A stretch of DNA of 64,000 nucleotides from Thiothrix nivea DSM 5205 (GTDB taxonomy: Bacteria > Pseudomonadota > Gammaproteobacteria > Thiotrichales > Thiotrichaceae): contig NZ_JH651384.1 of the NCBI RefSeq assembly GCF_000260135.1, forward strand, positions 2,111,693 to 2,175,692, read 5' to 3'. Below, one piece after another: positions 35,455-43,836 of the stretch (the stretch's first letter is position 1; each line of letters opens with the position of its first letter). The notes under the pieces were generated by a model, which was given only the letters and a program-made list of their open reading frames with translations, was not told the origin of the DNA and searched no databases. The position numbers and the translations under genes were made by a program.

Positions 35455-36489
35455 CTAAATACTGTCCGGGTTATCGGCCTTGCGGCGGGCGGCTTCGCGG
35501 TCAACCACGCCTTTCACCACCAGGCTTTTCAGTGACTGGTCAAGAGTCATCATCCCATCCGCTTGCCCGGTCTGCATGGCGGAACGCATCTGCGCAATCT
35601 TATTTTCGCGGATCAGGTTGCGGATGGCGCGCGTACCGATGAGGATTTCGTGCGCGGCCACCCGCCCGCCACCCTTCTTTTTCAGCAGGGTCTGGGAAAT
35701 GACCGCTTGCAGAGATTCCGACAGCATCGCCCGCACCATTTCCTTTTCCGCCGCCGGGAACACGTCGACGATACGGTCGATGGTTTTGGGCGCTGAGGTG
35801 GTGTGCAGGGTGCCGAAAACCAAATGGCCGGTTTCGGCGGCGGTCAGGGCGAGACGGATGGTTTCCAGGTCACGCATTTCCCCGACCAGAATCGTATCCG
35901 GGTCTTCACGCAGGGCAGAACGCAGCGCGGCCTCGAAACCCTTGGTATCACGGTGCACTTCGCGCTGGTTGACCAGGCTTTTTTTGCTTTGGTGGACGAA
36001 TTCGATCGGGTCTTCGATGGTCAGGATATGCCCGTAATCGGTGTCATTCTTGTAGTCGATCATCGCCGCCAGCGTGGTGGATTTGCCGGAACCGGTCGGC
36101 CCCGTCACCAGCACCAGCCCGCGCGGGTTTTCGGCAATCTTGCGGAAACTGGCGGGGGCATCCAGTTGCTCCAGCGTCAGCACCTTGCTGGGGATGGTAC
36201 GGAATACCGCGCCCGCCCCCCGGTTTTGGTTAAAGGCATTGACACGGAAACGCGCCACGCCGGGGATTTCAAACGAAAAGTCGCATTCCCAGTTTTCCTC
36301 ATAACCCTTGCGCTGATGGTCATTCATGATGTCGTAGACCAGCGCGTGCACCTGCTTGTGGTCCAGCACCGGCAGGTTGATTTTGCGCATTTCGCCATCC
36401 ACGCGGATCATGGGCGGCATCCCGCCTGACAGGTGCAAATCGGATGCGTTGTTTTTGACGCCAAAGGCGAGCAGTTGGGTGATGTCCAT
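35455..36489 (-). CDS. pilT: PilT twitching motility ATPase
   Basis: A 344-residue retraction ATPase with the PilT N-terminus MDITQLLAFGVKNNASDLHLSGGMPPMIRVDG, Walker A GPTGSGKSTT, ILVGEMRDLETIRLALTAAETGHLVFGTLHT and AIRNLIRENKIAQM. The gene reads away from yggS; pilT and yggS are classically divergent neighbours. An IS1595 element now lies only 10 bp before the pilT start codon and replaces the native upstream sequence, so the promoter and perhaps the ribosome site have changed. Confidence 0.93.
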   Translation of the reverse strand: MDITQLLAFGVKNNASDLHLSGGMPPMIRVDGEMRKINLPVLDHKQVHALVYDIMNDHQRKGYEENWECDFSFEIPGVARFRVNAFNQNRGAGAVFRTIPSKVLTLEQLDAPASFRKIAENPRGLVLVTGPTGSGKSTTLAAMIDYKNDTDYGHILTIEDPIEFVHQSKKSLVNQREVHRDTKGFEAALRSALREDPDTILVGEMRDLETIRLALTAAETGHLVFGTLHTTSAPKTIDRIVDVFPAAEKEMVRAMLSESLQAVISQTLLKKKGGGRVAAHEILIGTRAIRNLIRENKIAQMRSAMQTGQADGMMTLDQSLKSLVVKGVVDREAARRKADNPDSI

Positions 36490-36498
36490 TTTTGTTAT

Positions 36499-37555
36499 GG
36501 CTCAATATGCGTTTCAGGGTCTTGTTTTCCCCGGCATTGCAAACGTGATGGATAGCGGTAAAGTTAGTCATTTCCGATAGCCAAGGAGAGGCTTTATGAC
36601 CTCGCTCATCAGTATTTCCAGCCTGACCAGTGATGCCGCCTGTTTCGAGCAAGTCCGTTCCGTGCGTTGGCCTAATGGGGTGATTTGTCCGCACTGCGGT
36701 TCACAGGACACTATCCGTCGAGGCAAGGATGACACCCAGCAGGAACGCCAGCGTTACCAGTGTAAGGATTGCCAAAAGCGTTTTGATGACCTGACGGGAA
36801 CGGTGTTTGAAGGCCACCACCAGCCGCTGAAGGTGTGGGTGTTGTGCCTGTACCTGATGTCGTTGAACCTGTCCAACCAACAAATCGCCCGCGAATTGGG
36901 GTTGAACAAGGATGATGTTCAGGCGATGACGGAACAGTTACGGCGTGGTGTCGAGAAAAAAAACGCCAGTAAACCTGTTTGGGAATGTTGAATTTGATGA
37001 GGTTTATGTCAAGGCTGGACACAAGGGAAACCCCGAAGCCGTCGCGGATGCTGGGCGTGAAGGTCGCCGCCGCGCCCTGAAAGGTGCGCCGGGGCGTGGG
37101 ACACTGGAAAAGGACAAACCACCCATTTTCGGCATGATCCAGCGTTCCGGGGAGGTCGTGATCCGTATGCTGGCGAATGTGAAACAGACGACGATCAAGC
37201 CGTTGATTGTGGAAACGGTGGCAGCAGGCACGCTGGTCTACACCGATGAGTACAACATTTACAGCCGATTGGAAGAATGGGGCTATGCCCACAAAACCGT
37301 CAACCATGGCGCAGGCGAATATGCCCGTGACGAAGATGGTGACGGTTTCCATGAAGTCCACGTCAATACGATGGAAGGTTTTTGGTCACTGTTACGCTCA
37401 TGGTTACGACCTCATCGGGGGATCTCACAAGAAAAGCTACCGTGTTACCTTGCATTCTTCGAGTCTCTTCACAACATCAGGAAACGGGGGCAAGCTGCCT
37501 TACAGTCCTTGCTTTCGCTGCTGTTGGGATAAGACCCTGAAACGCATATTGAGCC
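36499..37555 (+). mobile_element. IS1595-family insertion sequence
   Basis: A 1057-bp element with terminal inverted repeats beginning GGCTCAATATGCGTTTCAGG and extending 25 bp perfectly. It is flanked by an 8-bp target duplication TTTGTTAT (36491-36498 and 37556-37563), the size typical of IS1595. It has split the pilT-yggS intergenic region. Confidence 0.93.
36596..37532 (+). pseudogene. IS1595-family transposase, frameshifted at an A8 run
   Basis: The first frame (36596-36991) has the zinc-ribbon ICPHCGSQDT ... YQCKDCQKRFDDLTGTVFEGHHQPL of ISXO2-like transposases. The second frame (about 36956-37532) has the DDE domain with VEFDEVYVKAGHKG, VYTDEYNIYSRL and HVNTMEGFWSLLRSWL. The frames join at A8 (36956-36963); seven A would give one continuous protein of about 311 residues. 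The break may be a true mutation, slippage-based expression or a sequencing error. Confidence 0.85.
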
Positions 37556-37611
37556 TTTGTTATTATGCCGAGGATGCATTGTTTTACATTACTGGAAAAC
37601 TACCACAAGCC

Positions 37612-38292
37612 ATGACAATCCGTGACAATCTCCAGACAATCGGCGGGCGTATCCGCGCTGCGGAACAGCGTTACGGGCGGGAACCCGGTAGCGTGCGCCT
37701 GCTGGCCGTCAGCAAGAAGCACCCCGCCGCCGCCATCCGCGAAGCGTTAGCCTCGGGGCAAACCCTATTTGGTGAAAGCTATGCCCAGGAATTGGTGGAA
37801 AAAGCTAACGAACTGGCCGGTTCCAACATCGAATGGCATTTCATTGGCCCGATCCAGTCCAACAAGACCCACCTGATTGCGGAAACTGCCCGCTGGGTGC
37901 ATTCGGTTGATCGCCTCAAAATTGCCCAGCGCCTGAGTGCACAAAAACCAGCCGATGCGCCAGACCTCAATCTGTGCCTGCAAGTGAATATCAGCGGTGA
38001 AAGCAGCAAATCCGGCGTGCAACCAGAGGCATTAGCGGAACTGGCGGAACAGGTAGCGGAGCTGCCCGGTTTACGGCTGCGCGGGCTGATGGCAATCCCC
38101 GCCCCCGAGGACGATTTCGCACTTCAGCGCGCTGTCTTTGCGCAAGTGCGGACATTGCAGGAAGTTCTGATTGCGCGCGGTTTCGCGCTGGATACGCTGT
38201 CGATGGGCATGACCGACGACATGGAAGCGGCGATAGCAGAAGGCGCGACCCTCGTGCGGATTGGCACGGCGATTTTCGGCTCCCGCCAGTAA
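37612..38292 (+). CDS. yggS: YggS-family PLP homeostasis protein
   Basis: A 226-residue pyridoxal-phosphate-binding TIM-barrel protein. The PLP Lys is in LLAVSKKHP; FGESYAQEL, WHFIGPIQSNK and SMGMTDDMEAAIAEGATLVRIGTAIFG are diagnostic. It helps hold the cytosolic PLP pool. The start at 37612 fits the family N-terminus; longer readings run into the IS element. The IS insertion sits 56 bp before the ATG and separates it from pilT. Confidence 0.93.
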   Translation: MTIRDNLQTIGGRIRAAEQRYGREPGSVRLLAVSKKHPAAAIREALASGQTLFGESYAQELVEKANELAGSNIEWHFIGPIQSNKTHLIAETARWVHSVDRLKIAQRLSAQKPADAPDLNLCLQVNISGESSKSGVQPEALAELAEQVAELPGLRLRGLMAIPAPEDDFALQRAVFAQVRTLQEVLIARGFALDTLSMGMTDDMEAAIAEGATLVRIGTAIFGSRQ

Positions 38293-38316
38293 GAAACCTG
38301 ATAATCCCTTACCGAT

Positions 38317-38478
38317 TCACTGGCAAGAAGCCGAATTCTTGATGGCGAACCATTCGGCCAGCAATTTCGCCAGATACTCACTGCGGTTAACGCCAGCTTT
38401 TTGCGCTTCGGCCAGTAACCGCTCGTAGACCTCCGCCGGTAACCGGAACTGCGCCATGTAGTTGAATGACTGTTTCAT
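38317..38478 (-). CDS. Small ribbon-helix-helix-like protein
   Basis: A 53-residue protein, MKQSFNYMAQFRLPAEVYER..., with a short beta strand (MAQFRLP) followed by two helices (EVYERLLAEAQKAGV, NRSEYLAKLLAEWF). This matches the Arc/MetJ ribbon-helix-helix fold of small DNA-binding antitoxin-like regulators. It is convergent to yggS (24 bp from its stop). No toxin gene is next to it. Confidence 0.6.
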   Translation of the reverse strand: MKQSFNYMAQFRLPAEVYERLLAEAQKAGVNRSEYLAKLLAEWFAIKNSASCQ

Positions 38479-38606
38479 GATGATTGCCCATTTCGTTGTT
38501 GATTATTCATCCCTACCCATTATATTGGACACAAATAATCCGCAAAGGTTTAGCCGAAAAGGAAGCAACGGTTTGCTTGAGGAGCTGACCGGTTGTTTAT
38601 GGCAAC

Positions 38607-38900
38607 CTACCCGCCATCCACAGCAACGGACACCACCCCCAATCGCAAACCAAACGGCTGCAATAGCTTGTTGACCGTATTCATGGAAGGATTGGCCGCC
38701 CCAGCCTCAATACCCTGAATGGTTCGGGTGGCCACCCCTGTCAGGCGCGCATATTCCTCCACCGTCAGATACAGTCCTGTGCGCAGTTGGCGCACGACCT
38801 GCGCCAGCGGCATATCCGGTTGTTGCCTGATCCGCTCCAGTAAGGCAATACGCTGCTGGAGTTGTTCCGTGGGCGAAAGCGGTGTATAGCGCCTATCCAT
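38607..38900 (-). CDS. hipB: HipB-like XRE-family antitoxin/regulator
   Basis: A 97-residue protein with a helix-turn-helix domain (LTVEEYARLTGVATRTIQGIEAGAANPSMNTVNKLL) at the C-terminal half. The start at 38900 is chosen because it overlaps the hipA stop by 8 bp. It would neutralise HipA and repress the operon. The gene order is hipA then hipB, reversed from the classical hipBA. The N-terminal 45 residues form a long helical extension. Confidence 0.8.
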   Translation of the reverse strand: MDRRYTPLSPTEQLQQRIALLERIRQQPDMPLAQVVRQLRTGLYLTVEEYARLTGVATRTIQGIEAGAANPSMNTVNKLLQPFGLRLGVVSVAVDGG

Positions 38901-40191
38901 GACAACAAGCCTCCAGTTGCCTGCCCGCGGCAAGGCTCAAGGGGGCAAAGCGTCCTACCAGTTCCACCGGGACACCCGCCTGCCTCATTTTGTCAGGCAA
39001 CGCAGCCAGCGATTCACCCAGTGGTTGCAACGCCGCTTGCAGAGCCTCCAGCGGTAGCCGCGCCGCCGCCGCCGCCTGACACATGGCCGACGCCCAATCC
39101 GGCACACCGTAATCATCCTGTTCCCAGCGCATCCGGCGGGCAATCCCATCCGGGTGCAGCGCCATAGGGGAAAAGTCAAACAGGGGAGTCAGGCCAATCC
39201 AGCCATTTTCCTGACGCTGGATCGCCGTATTACGGCCATGATTGTCCTTGTTACCCAACACCACATTGGCAATGTCGCGCCTGAGATATTCAGCAATTTC
39301 AGCCAGCGGATCACTGACCGCAGACGCTAATACCTTGCAGGCGGTATTGTGGCTGAGCTTTGCACCAAAACCACCGCACTGGCAGAGCGCGTACAGGCTT
39401 TCCTGGGCGTAACGTTGTACGCCAAGTGCCGTTACTGCACGGTCAAAGCGAGGAATGAACAGGGCGCGCTCCCGCAATAGCAGTTCACCATGCACCCTCA
39501 GCCCCAAAAAACGCGCCAACTCCACCCAGATGTTTTCCAGTTGCAGAATGGTGTTTAGGTATTGATCCTGCCCGCGAGCAAACTTGACCAGCCAATGCCG
39601 TTTGGCTTGCGCATCCGGCAACGTATGGTCAAGGAAAAATTGTCCCGAATAGTCTTCGGTCAGCAACAATTTCGGCCATTCCCCCTGCACCCCAGAAGAA
39701 CCTGCGACGAACAGGCCATAATCCGCCAGATATTCGGTAAAATGCTCCCCACGCCACGCCACCTCAGCCAGAGGAAAACCTTGCGGCTGCCCCACGCTGC
39801 GGGTTTGTAACCACTCGTGAGCTTCCCGGATCCGGCAGTTGCCGATGGGATTGGCGGCTCCGGCCAGTAGTAGGCTCCAGTCTGCGCTGGCTTCTGCCCG
39901 TTCTGGCAAACCCAACTGGCGCAACAGCTCCAGCCGCCCGTACCCCTGCGGCAACAAATCCAGGACAAAACCCGGCCAGACAGCAGAGCGCTGAGGGGCA
40001 AGACTGACCGGAAATGTCCAAGAAAGCGCGGGGGCATCACACCGCCCGGCATAGTGGATGGCATGGTCAACGGCATAACCCAGATAAGCCGACCCTTGCC
40101 ACCCTTTGTCAGGGGATTCCAGCAAGGCCATACTGCCAGCGCCATGCCATGCGCCGTCAAGGAACAACTCGAATGTGCAATCGGTTTTCAT
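38893..40191 (-). CDS. hipA: HipA-family serine/threonine kinase toxin
   Basis: A 432-residue HipA-type kinase. The catalytic loop is NVVLGNKDNHGRNTAI (Asp and Asn), and the metal-binding Asp is in LTPLFDFSPMAL. HipA kinases phosphorylate tRNA synthetases or related targets and cause growth arrest or persistence when not bound by HipB. It is the first gene of the pair. The operon begins about 60 bp from the left boundary repeat of the genomic island and probably belongs to the chromosome side. Confidence 0.85.
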   Translation of the reverse strand: MKTDCTFELFLDGAWHGAGSMALLESPDKGWQGSAYLGYAVDHAIHYAGRCDAPALSWTFPVSLAPQRSAVWPGFVLDLLPQGYGRLELLRQLGLPERAEASADWSLLLAGAANPIGNCRIREAHEWLQTRSVGQPQGFPLAEVAWRGEHFTEYLADYGLFVAGSSGVQGEWPKLLLTEDYSGQFFLDHTLPDAQAKRHWLVKFARGQDQYLNTILQLENIWVELARFLGLRVHGELLLRERALFIPRFDRAVTALGVQRYAQESLYALCQCGGFGAKLSHNTACKVLASAVSDPLAEIAEYLRRDIANVVLGNKDNHGRNTAIQRQENGWIGLTPLFDFSPMALHPDGIARRMRWEQDDYGVPDWASAMCQAAAAARLPLEALQAALQPLGESLAALPDKMRQAGVPVELVGRFAPLSLAAGRQLEACCHG

Positions 40192-40250
40192 TACCGCATT
40201 ATAATGCGGTTTAGGAATATTTTCAGGACATAGTTACGCAAAAGGATGCG

Positions 40251-40305
40251 TAAATATGCCGGTGAAGAGAATCGAACTCCCGACCCCATCATTACGAATG
40301 ACGTG
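40251..40305. repeat. Left attachment site (displaced 3' end of tRNA-Thr)
   Basis: A 55-bp segment matching 59619-59673 at 50 of 55 positions, with a perfect 27-bp core at 40279-40305. On the minus strand it is the T-arm and acceptor 3' strand of tRNA-Thr ending CACCGGC. That end pairs fully with the 5' end of the tRNA at the other boundary, so this is the original 3' end pushed away by integration. Confidence 0.88.
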
Positions 40306-40420
40306 AATTGAATAAATCAATGACTTACATTAATCAGGATTGGACAAGCCAAGTCAAGAAAGAATGCGGGTTACAGAAGGTTTGGGGGAAATAACTTGTC
40401 CATTACTGCCCAATGCTCAC

Positions 40421-40467
40421 CAATCCTAGCCAGCAAACCGCGTGACTAAGCGAGTGACTAAGGAATA
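40421..40467 (+). repeat. Left subterminal repeat (probable integrase arm sites)
   Basis: GTGACTAA occurs twice, 12 bp apart (40442-40449 and 40454-40461), in a block closely matching 59513-59560 at the other end in the same orientation. An inverted copy TTAGTCAC lies at 40499-40506, ending at the integrase start codon. These look like arm-type binding sites and may also control int. Confidence 0.65.
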
Positions 40468-40506
40468 GAATGATGTGAATTGACCACAAAACGGCGGTTT
40501 AGTCAC

Positions 40507-41844
40507 ATGGCTTTCACTATCAAATTGCTTGATTCACTCACCCCACAAGCAAAACCTTACCGCAAGTTTGAGGGTGGGCAGCGTCCCGGCTTTGGGATGC
40601 AGGTATCACCCGGCGGCAAGGTCACATTCATTTACCTGTACCGTGAACCAGTAGCCAATAAACAGCGTGTCATGACCCTGGGGGGCTATTACGGCGTAGA
40701 CCGTGACGGTCAAGCCAGGAATGGCGGCTTGACCCTGAAAGAAGCCTATTCTGCGTATGCGGATGCAAAGCGTATCCGGGAAGAAGGCCGCGACCCGCAA
40801 ATAGTCCGTGATGAAACCTTGCTGCTGGAAGAAGCAGGGCGACGCACGGAACGCGAACTGCGCAAGCGTGAAGCCTCTATGGGCAGCATCCAGCAATTGC
40901 TTGATGCCTACGTGGCTGACCTGAAAGCAGACGGAAAACGTTCATGGGCTGACGTAGAGCAATGTCTTACCGTGAATGTATATCCTGTCATTCCGCAGGC
41001 AACCAAGGCCAAGGACGTTACCCCGGCAGACATCCGGGCAGTGTTGGCGGCAATCATCCAGCGGAAAGCCATGACCATGGCAAACAAGGTACGGGCTTAC
41101 CTGAGTGCGGCTTTTGCTTTCGGTATCGGCTGGGACAATGACCCAAACCGGCATTTTGAGCCGTTACGCTTTGGTATCAGTGCCAACCCCGCGCGGGATG
41201 TGCCGAAGCCTGACAAGCAAACCCATACGCGGAATAGGGCGTTATCTGCCGGGGAAGTGAAACAGCTTTGGGACTTGCTGGATGATTGCGGCCTGCACCC
41301 CAAAACGGCGGCGGCTATCCGGCTGCTGTTTGCCTTGGGTGGGCAGCGTGTTGAAGAAGTGCTGGGGCTTCATGCTGATGAAGTAGATATGCAGAATCGC
41401 TACGTGACCTTGCTCAATACCAAAAATGGCAGCACCCATGTAGTGCCATTCGGCGATGTGGCTGCACCGATCCTGCAAGAGCGGCTCGCGGCGGATACCA
41501 GCGGCCTGTTGTTCGACAAGGTGAGGGGTAGCGGCGAAATGGGCTACCACACCATCAGCAAGGCGATAAACCGCACCTGCCAGCGTACCGACATGCAGTC
41601 GTTTGTGCCAAGAGACATCCGGCGCACAGTGAAAACGTTGATGGGCTATGCCGGTATCAGCAAGGAAGATAAAGACCGCTTCCAGAACCATGCGCTGCAT
41701 GATGTATCCAGCAAGCACTATGACCGTTACGACTACCTTGCAGAGAAACGGCAAACTATGGCGGTCTGGGATGCGTACCTGCAAACCATCCTCACAGGCG
41801 AACCACAAGCAACCGTGGTGCAGTTCCGGGCAGCAAACGCATGA
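40507..41844 (+). CDS. Tyrosine-type site-specific integrase
   Basis: A 445-residue phage-type integrase. The N-terminal arm-binding/DUF4102-like domain is KLLDSLTPQAKPYRKFEGG... GFGMQVSPGGKVTFIYLYR. The catalytic core has Arg in LGGQRVEEVLGL, the R box PRDIRRTVKTLM and the nucleophile Tyr in SSKHYDRYDYLAEK. The start at 40507 (MAFTIKLL) fits the family; a GTG/ATG upstream adds nine unrelated residues. It lies about 200 bp inside the left att site and should integrate and excise the island at tRNA-Thr. Confidence 0.92.
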   Translation: MAFTIKLLDSLTPQAKPYRKFEGGQRPGFGMQVSPGGKVTFIYLYREPVANKQRVMTLGGYYGVDRDGQARNGGLTLKEAYSAYADAKRIREEGRDPQIVRDETLLLEEAGRRTERELRKREASMGSIQQLLDAYVADLKADGKRSWADVEQCLTVNVYPVIPQATKAKDVTPADIRAVLAAIIQRKAMTMANKVRAYLSAAFAFGIGWDNDPNRHFEPLRFGISANPARDVPKPDKQTHTRNRALSAGEVKQLWDLLDDCGLHPKTAAAIRLLFALGGQRVEEVLGLHADEVDMQNRYVTLLNTKNGSTHVVPFGDVAAPILQERLAADTSGLLFDKVRGSGEMGYHTISKAINRTCQRTDMQSFVPRDIRRTVKTLMGYAGISKEDKDRFQNHALHDVSSKHYDRYDYLAEKRQTMAVWDAYLQTILTGEPQATVVQFRAANA

Positions 41845-41878
41845 TGTGTATTTACAAATTAAATACGAAGGACTATAA

Positions 41879-42178
41879 ATGATGGATGTAATCTACGCCC
41901 TGAACGGGATTACTTTTATCTGGAATGCTGACAAGGCGAACCGTAACAAAAACAAGCACGACGGCATTACTTTTGAACAGGCTGCACAAGCATTCTTTGA
42001 CCCATTCCTGAAACTGGTGGACGCAAGCCGCAACGATGAAAGCCGGGACGCGATCATCGGAATGGATAAGGGGTGGAACCTGCTGTTTGTAGTACATATC
42101 CAGATTGAAGATGACCGCATCAGACTTGTATCGGCACGCAAGGCCACCAAGCAGGAACAGAAATATTATGAAGATTGA
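41879..42178 (+). CDS. brnT: BrnT-family toxin
   Basis: A 99-residue protein with the BrnT pattern: ITFIWNADKANRNKNKHDGITFEQAAQAFFDP, then RDAIIGMDKGWNLLFVVHIQIEDDRIRLVSARKATKQEQKYYED. BrnT is a RelE-fold ribonuclease toxin that stops translation. It overlaps the next gene by 11 bp, as in brnTA operons. The antitoxin differs from classic BrnA, so the partner assignment is by position. Confidence 0.85.
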   Translation: MMDVIYALNGITFIWNADKANRNKNKHDGITFEQAAQAFFDPFLKLVDASRNDESRDAIIGMDKGWNLLFVVHIQIEDDRIRLVSARKATKQEQKYYED

Positions 42179-42452
42179 CCAACTGAAAGCACGTCTCAAT
42201 AAAGACCGACCCATGACCACTATCACCCTCAGAATGCCGGTGGACGTGGTGGAAGACCTTAAACGGGTTGCCCCAGTGCTGGGGTTCAGCGGCTATCAGG
42301 GCTTACTGAAAGCATACGTGGGGCAAGGGTTGCGCAGTGACCTTGAACGGCTGGATAATGACGCTGTGACCGCTCTTGTGTCCAGTCTCAAGCGGCATGG
42401 TGTGAGTGAAGATGTGATTACCGAAGCACTCAACGAAGTAACGCATGGGTGA
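42168..42452 (+). CDS. BrnA-like/CopG-type antitoxin
   Basis: A 94-residue protein. The start at 42168 overlaps the brnT end; longer readings lie inside brnT. The sequence TTITLRMPVDVVEDLKRVAPVLGFSGYQGLLKAYVGQGLRSDL has the strand-helix-helix form of a ribbon-helix-helix antitoxin that binds DNA and its toxin. The C-terminal 35 residues are a helical extension not usual in BrnA. Confidence 0.72.
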   Translation: MKIDQLKARLNKDRPMTTITLRMPVDVVEDLKRVAPVLGFSGYQGLLKAYVGQGLRSDLERLDNDAVTALVSSLKRHGVSEDVITEALNEVTHG

Positions 42453-42624
42453 AGACATGACCGAAAAGGCACTGATTGAACGCGACTCCAAGCGCGACCT
42501 TGGGGCGGAACTGCTGGAATCCATCCGGCAGATGAAAGCAGGCCAGAAAGGTGCTGTTCATCAAGTTGCAGTTTCAGAGGTGGTGGAGGAACGGCAAAAA
42601 GCAGGTTCTTCACAAAGACAATGA
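42445..42624 (+). pseudogene. Truncated XRE-family antitoxin remnant
   Basis: A 59-codon reading frame, ...RDLGAELLESIRQMKAGQKGAVHQV ... VVEERQKAGSSQRQ-stop. It resembles the N-terminal part of HigA/NadS-like XRE antitoxins, which normally continue with a helix-turn-helix after KAGLSQ. The DNA-binding half is missing. The start overlaps the end of the BrnA-like gene. It could still be expressed as a small protein. Confidence 0.5.
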
Positions 42625-42728
42625 CATGACCAGTTTTCCCGGCATCTACTCCGACGGGAGGAAAAGCGGACTCTTCAACCGCCTGATGCTGGGTTCTTAT
42701 TTGAGGGAAGCACAGTGAAGGTGTGTTT

Positions 42729-43109
42729 ATGGAGCTATTACCTCGATACAGCTTGAGTGAGGCTGCATATCATTTAGGAATGACAAAAGATGAAATAATA
42801 GGCTTCATTTCAAATGGTAGTTTAAGTATCGCTATTGATATTTCTTCTTTCTCTTTCGGCTTTCGTCATATTGCAACACGGCAGAAGTTCCAGCCAGATG
42901 ATTGGCTTTGTGATTTTGAGGATGCCGTAGATGGTGATAGCACTGCTTACGCATATGTGTTGCTGACTGAATTGGAAAGATACGCGGGTTTCACAAACAA
43001 AAGATTCATAGTTGCAGAAAATGTATATCTTGGTGATGTAAAGACATTTTGCAAATACCCGTCTGGACATGAGTACGGTTTTACTTATGAATATTTTTAT
43101 GAAAACTAG
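42729..43109 (+). CDS. Hypothetical protein, AT-rich
   Basis: A 126-residue protein, not recognised. The beginning, LPRYSLSEAAYHLGMTKDEIIGFISNGSLSIAIDI, resembles a helix-turn-helix of the MerR/excisionase type. The remainder is aromatic-rich without a clear domain. Codon use is AT-rich, unlike the chromosome, and suggests transfer from another source. The start at 42729 (ATG) is preferred over an upstream GTG. Confidence 0.55.
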   Translation: MELLPRYSLSEAAYHLGMTKDEIIGFISNGSLSIAIDISSFSFGFRHIATRQKFQPDDWLCDFEDAVDGDSTAYAYVLLTELERYAGFTNKRFIVAENVYLGDVKTFCKYPSGHEYGFTYEYFYEN

Positions 43110-43145
43110 TGGTTTAGTGAGCGTCGGTTTCAATTAAATCAAGAA

Positions 43146-43511
43146 ATGTCAGAGGATAATCTTAGAAGCTTTTATTCAGTTACAACTTATATAACAAGGG
43201 AGGCATTGTTAAATAGCAAGATAACGAAACATATTCCATTGTCACATTTAGACGATTTCTCTCAGAGAGAACTGGCGGCGGCGGAAAGGTTTATAAAAGC
43301 ATTACGAGATATTTTAGGCGAAAATAATAGTATTCAAGTATCAGGACACTCGCAGATTATTCGCAATCTGTTGATTAGAATTTACCATCACCAAGATTTA
43401 ATACCAAAAGCACCAGCGATCAAAAAAATGCTTGAAATAAGAGCGAATTGTTACATGGATGAAAAAACAATCAGGAATATTTTAGCTCGCTGCTTACCCT
43501 CAAAAAAATGA
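43146..43511 (+). CDS. Hypothetical protein, AT-rich
   Basis: A 121-residue, mostly helical, soluble protein that I do not recognise. It shares the AT-rich codon use of the preceding gene and lies 36 bp after it, so the two were probably acquired together. No signal peptide, membrane helix or catalytic motif is seen. Confidence 0.55.
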   Translation: MSEDNLRSFYSVTTYITREALLNSKITKHIPLSHLDDFSQRELAAAERFIKALRDILGENNSIQVSGHSQIIRNLLIRIYHHQDLIPKAPAIKKMLEIRANCYMDEKTIRNILARCLPSKK

Positions 43512-43587
43512 ACTTCCCGATAACTTCCCTTTTTTGCTAGCTCCTGATTGCTAATCTGTGTCCATAATCAATCACACAGGATTAGTT

Positions 43588-43836
43588 ATGGACAATCAGT
43601 CAGTTATCTACCAGGTCACACAGCAGCCAACCCGCAAAACGGGCATAGCCAACGTGCATCAGGCTATGGCACACGCTGGCGTATCCAGCCGCACCACATT
43701 GATTGCCTGGGAGCGTGAGGGCAAATTCCCCCCGCGTGTATCGCTGGGTGGTAATCGTGTCGGCTGGCGCTGGAGTGATCTGTATGCCTGGGCGGATAGC
43801 TTGACGGCAAAGGAGGGCACAAAAAATGGACAATAA
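43588..43836 (+). CDS. AlpA/excisionase-like DNA-binding protein
   Basis: An 82-residue protein. IANVHQAMAHAGVSSRTTLIAWEREGKFPPRVSLGGNRVGWRWSDLYAWADSL has the winged-helix form of AlpA-type regulators (FPxPVxLGxRxxxWxxxEVxxW). Such proteins act as excisionases or integrase activators in islands. It overlaps the next gene by 11 bp. Confidence 0.8.
   Translation: MDNQSVIYQVTQQPTRKTGIANVHQAMAHAGVSSRTTLIAWEREGKFPPRVSLGGNRVGWRWSDLYAWADSLTAKEGTKNGQ

Noticed and set aside
42626-42718. 30-codon frame MTSFPGIYSDGRKSGLF...
   Set aside because: Very short, no family or ribosome site recognised; probably non-coding space between the antitoxin remnant and the AT-rich gene.
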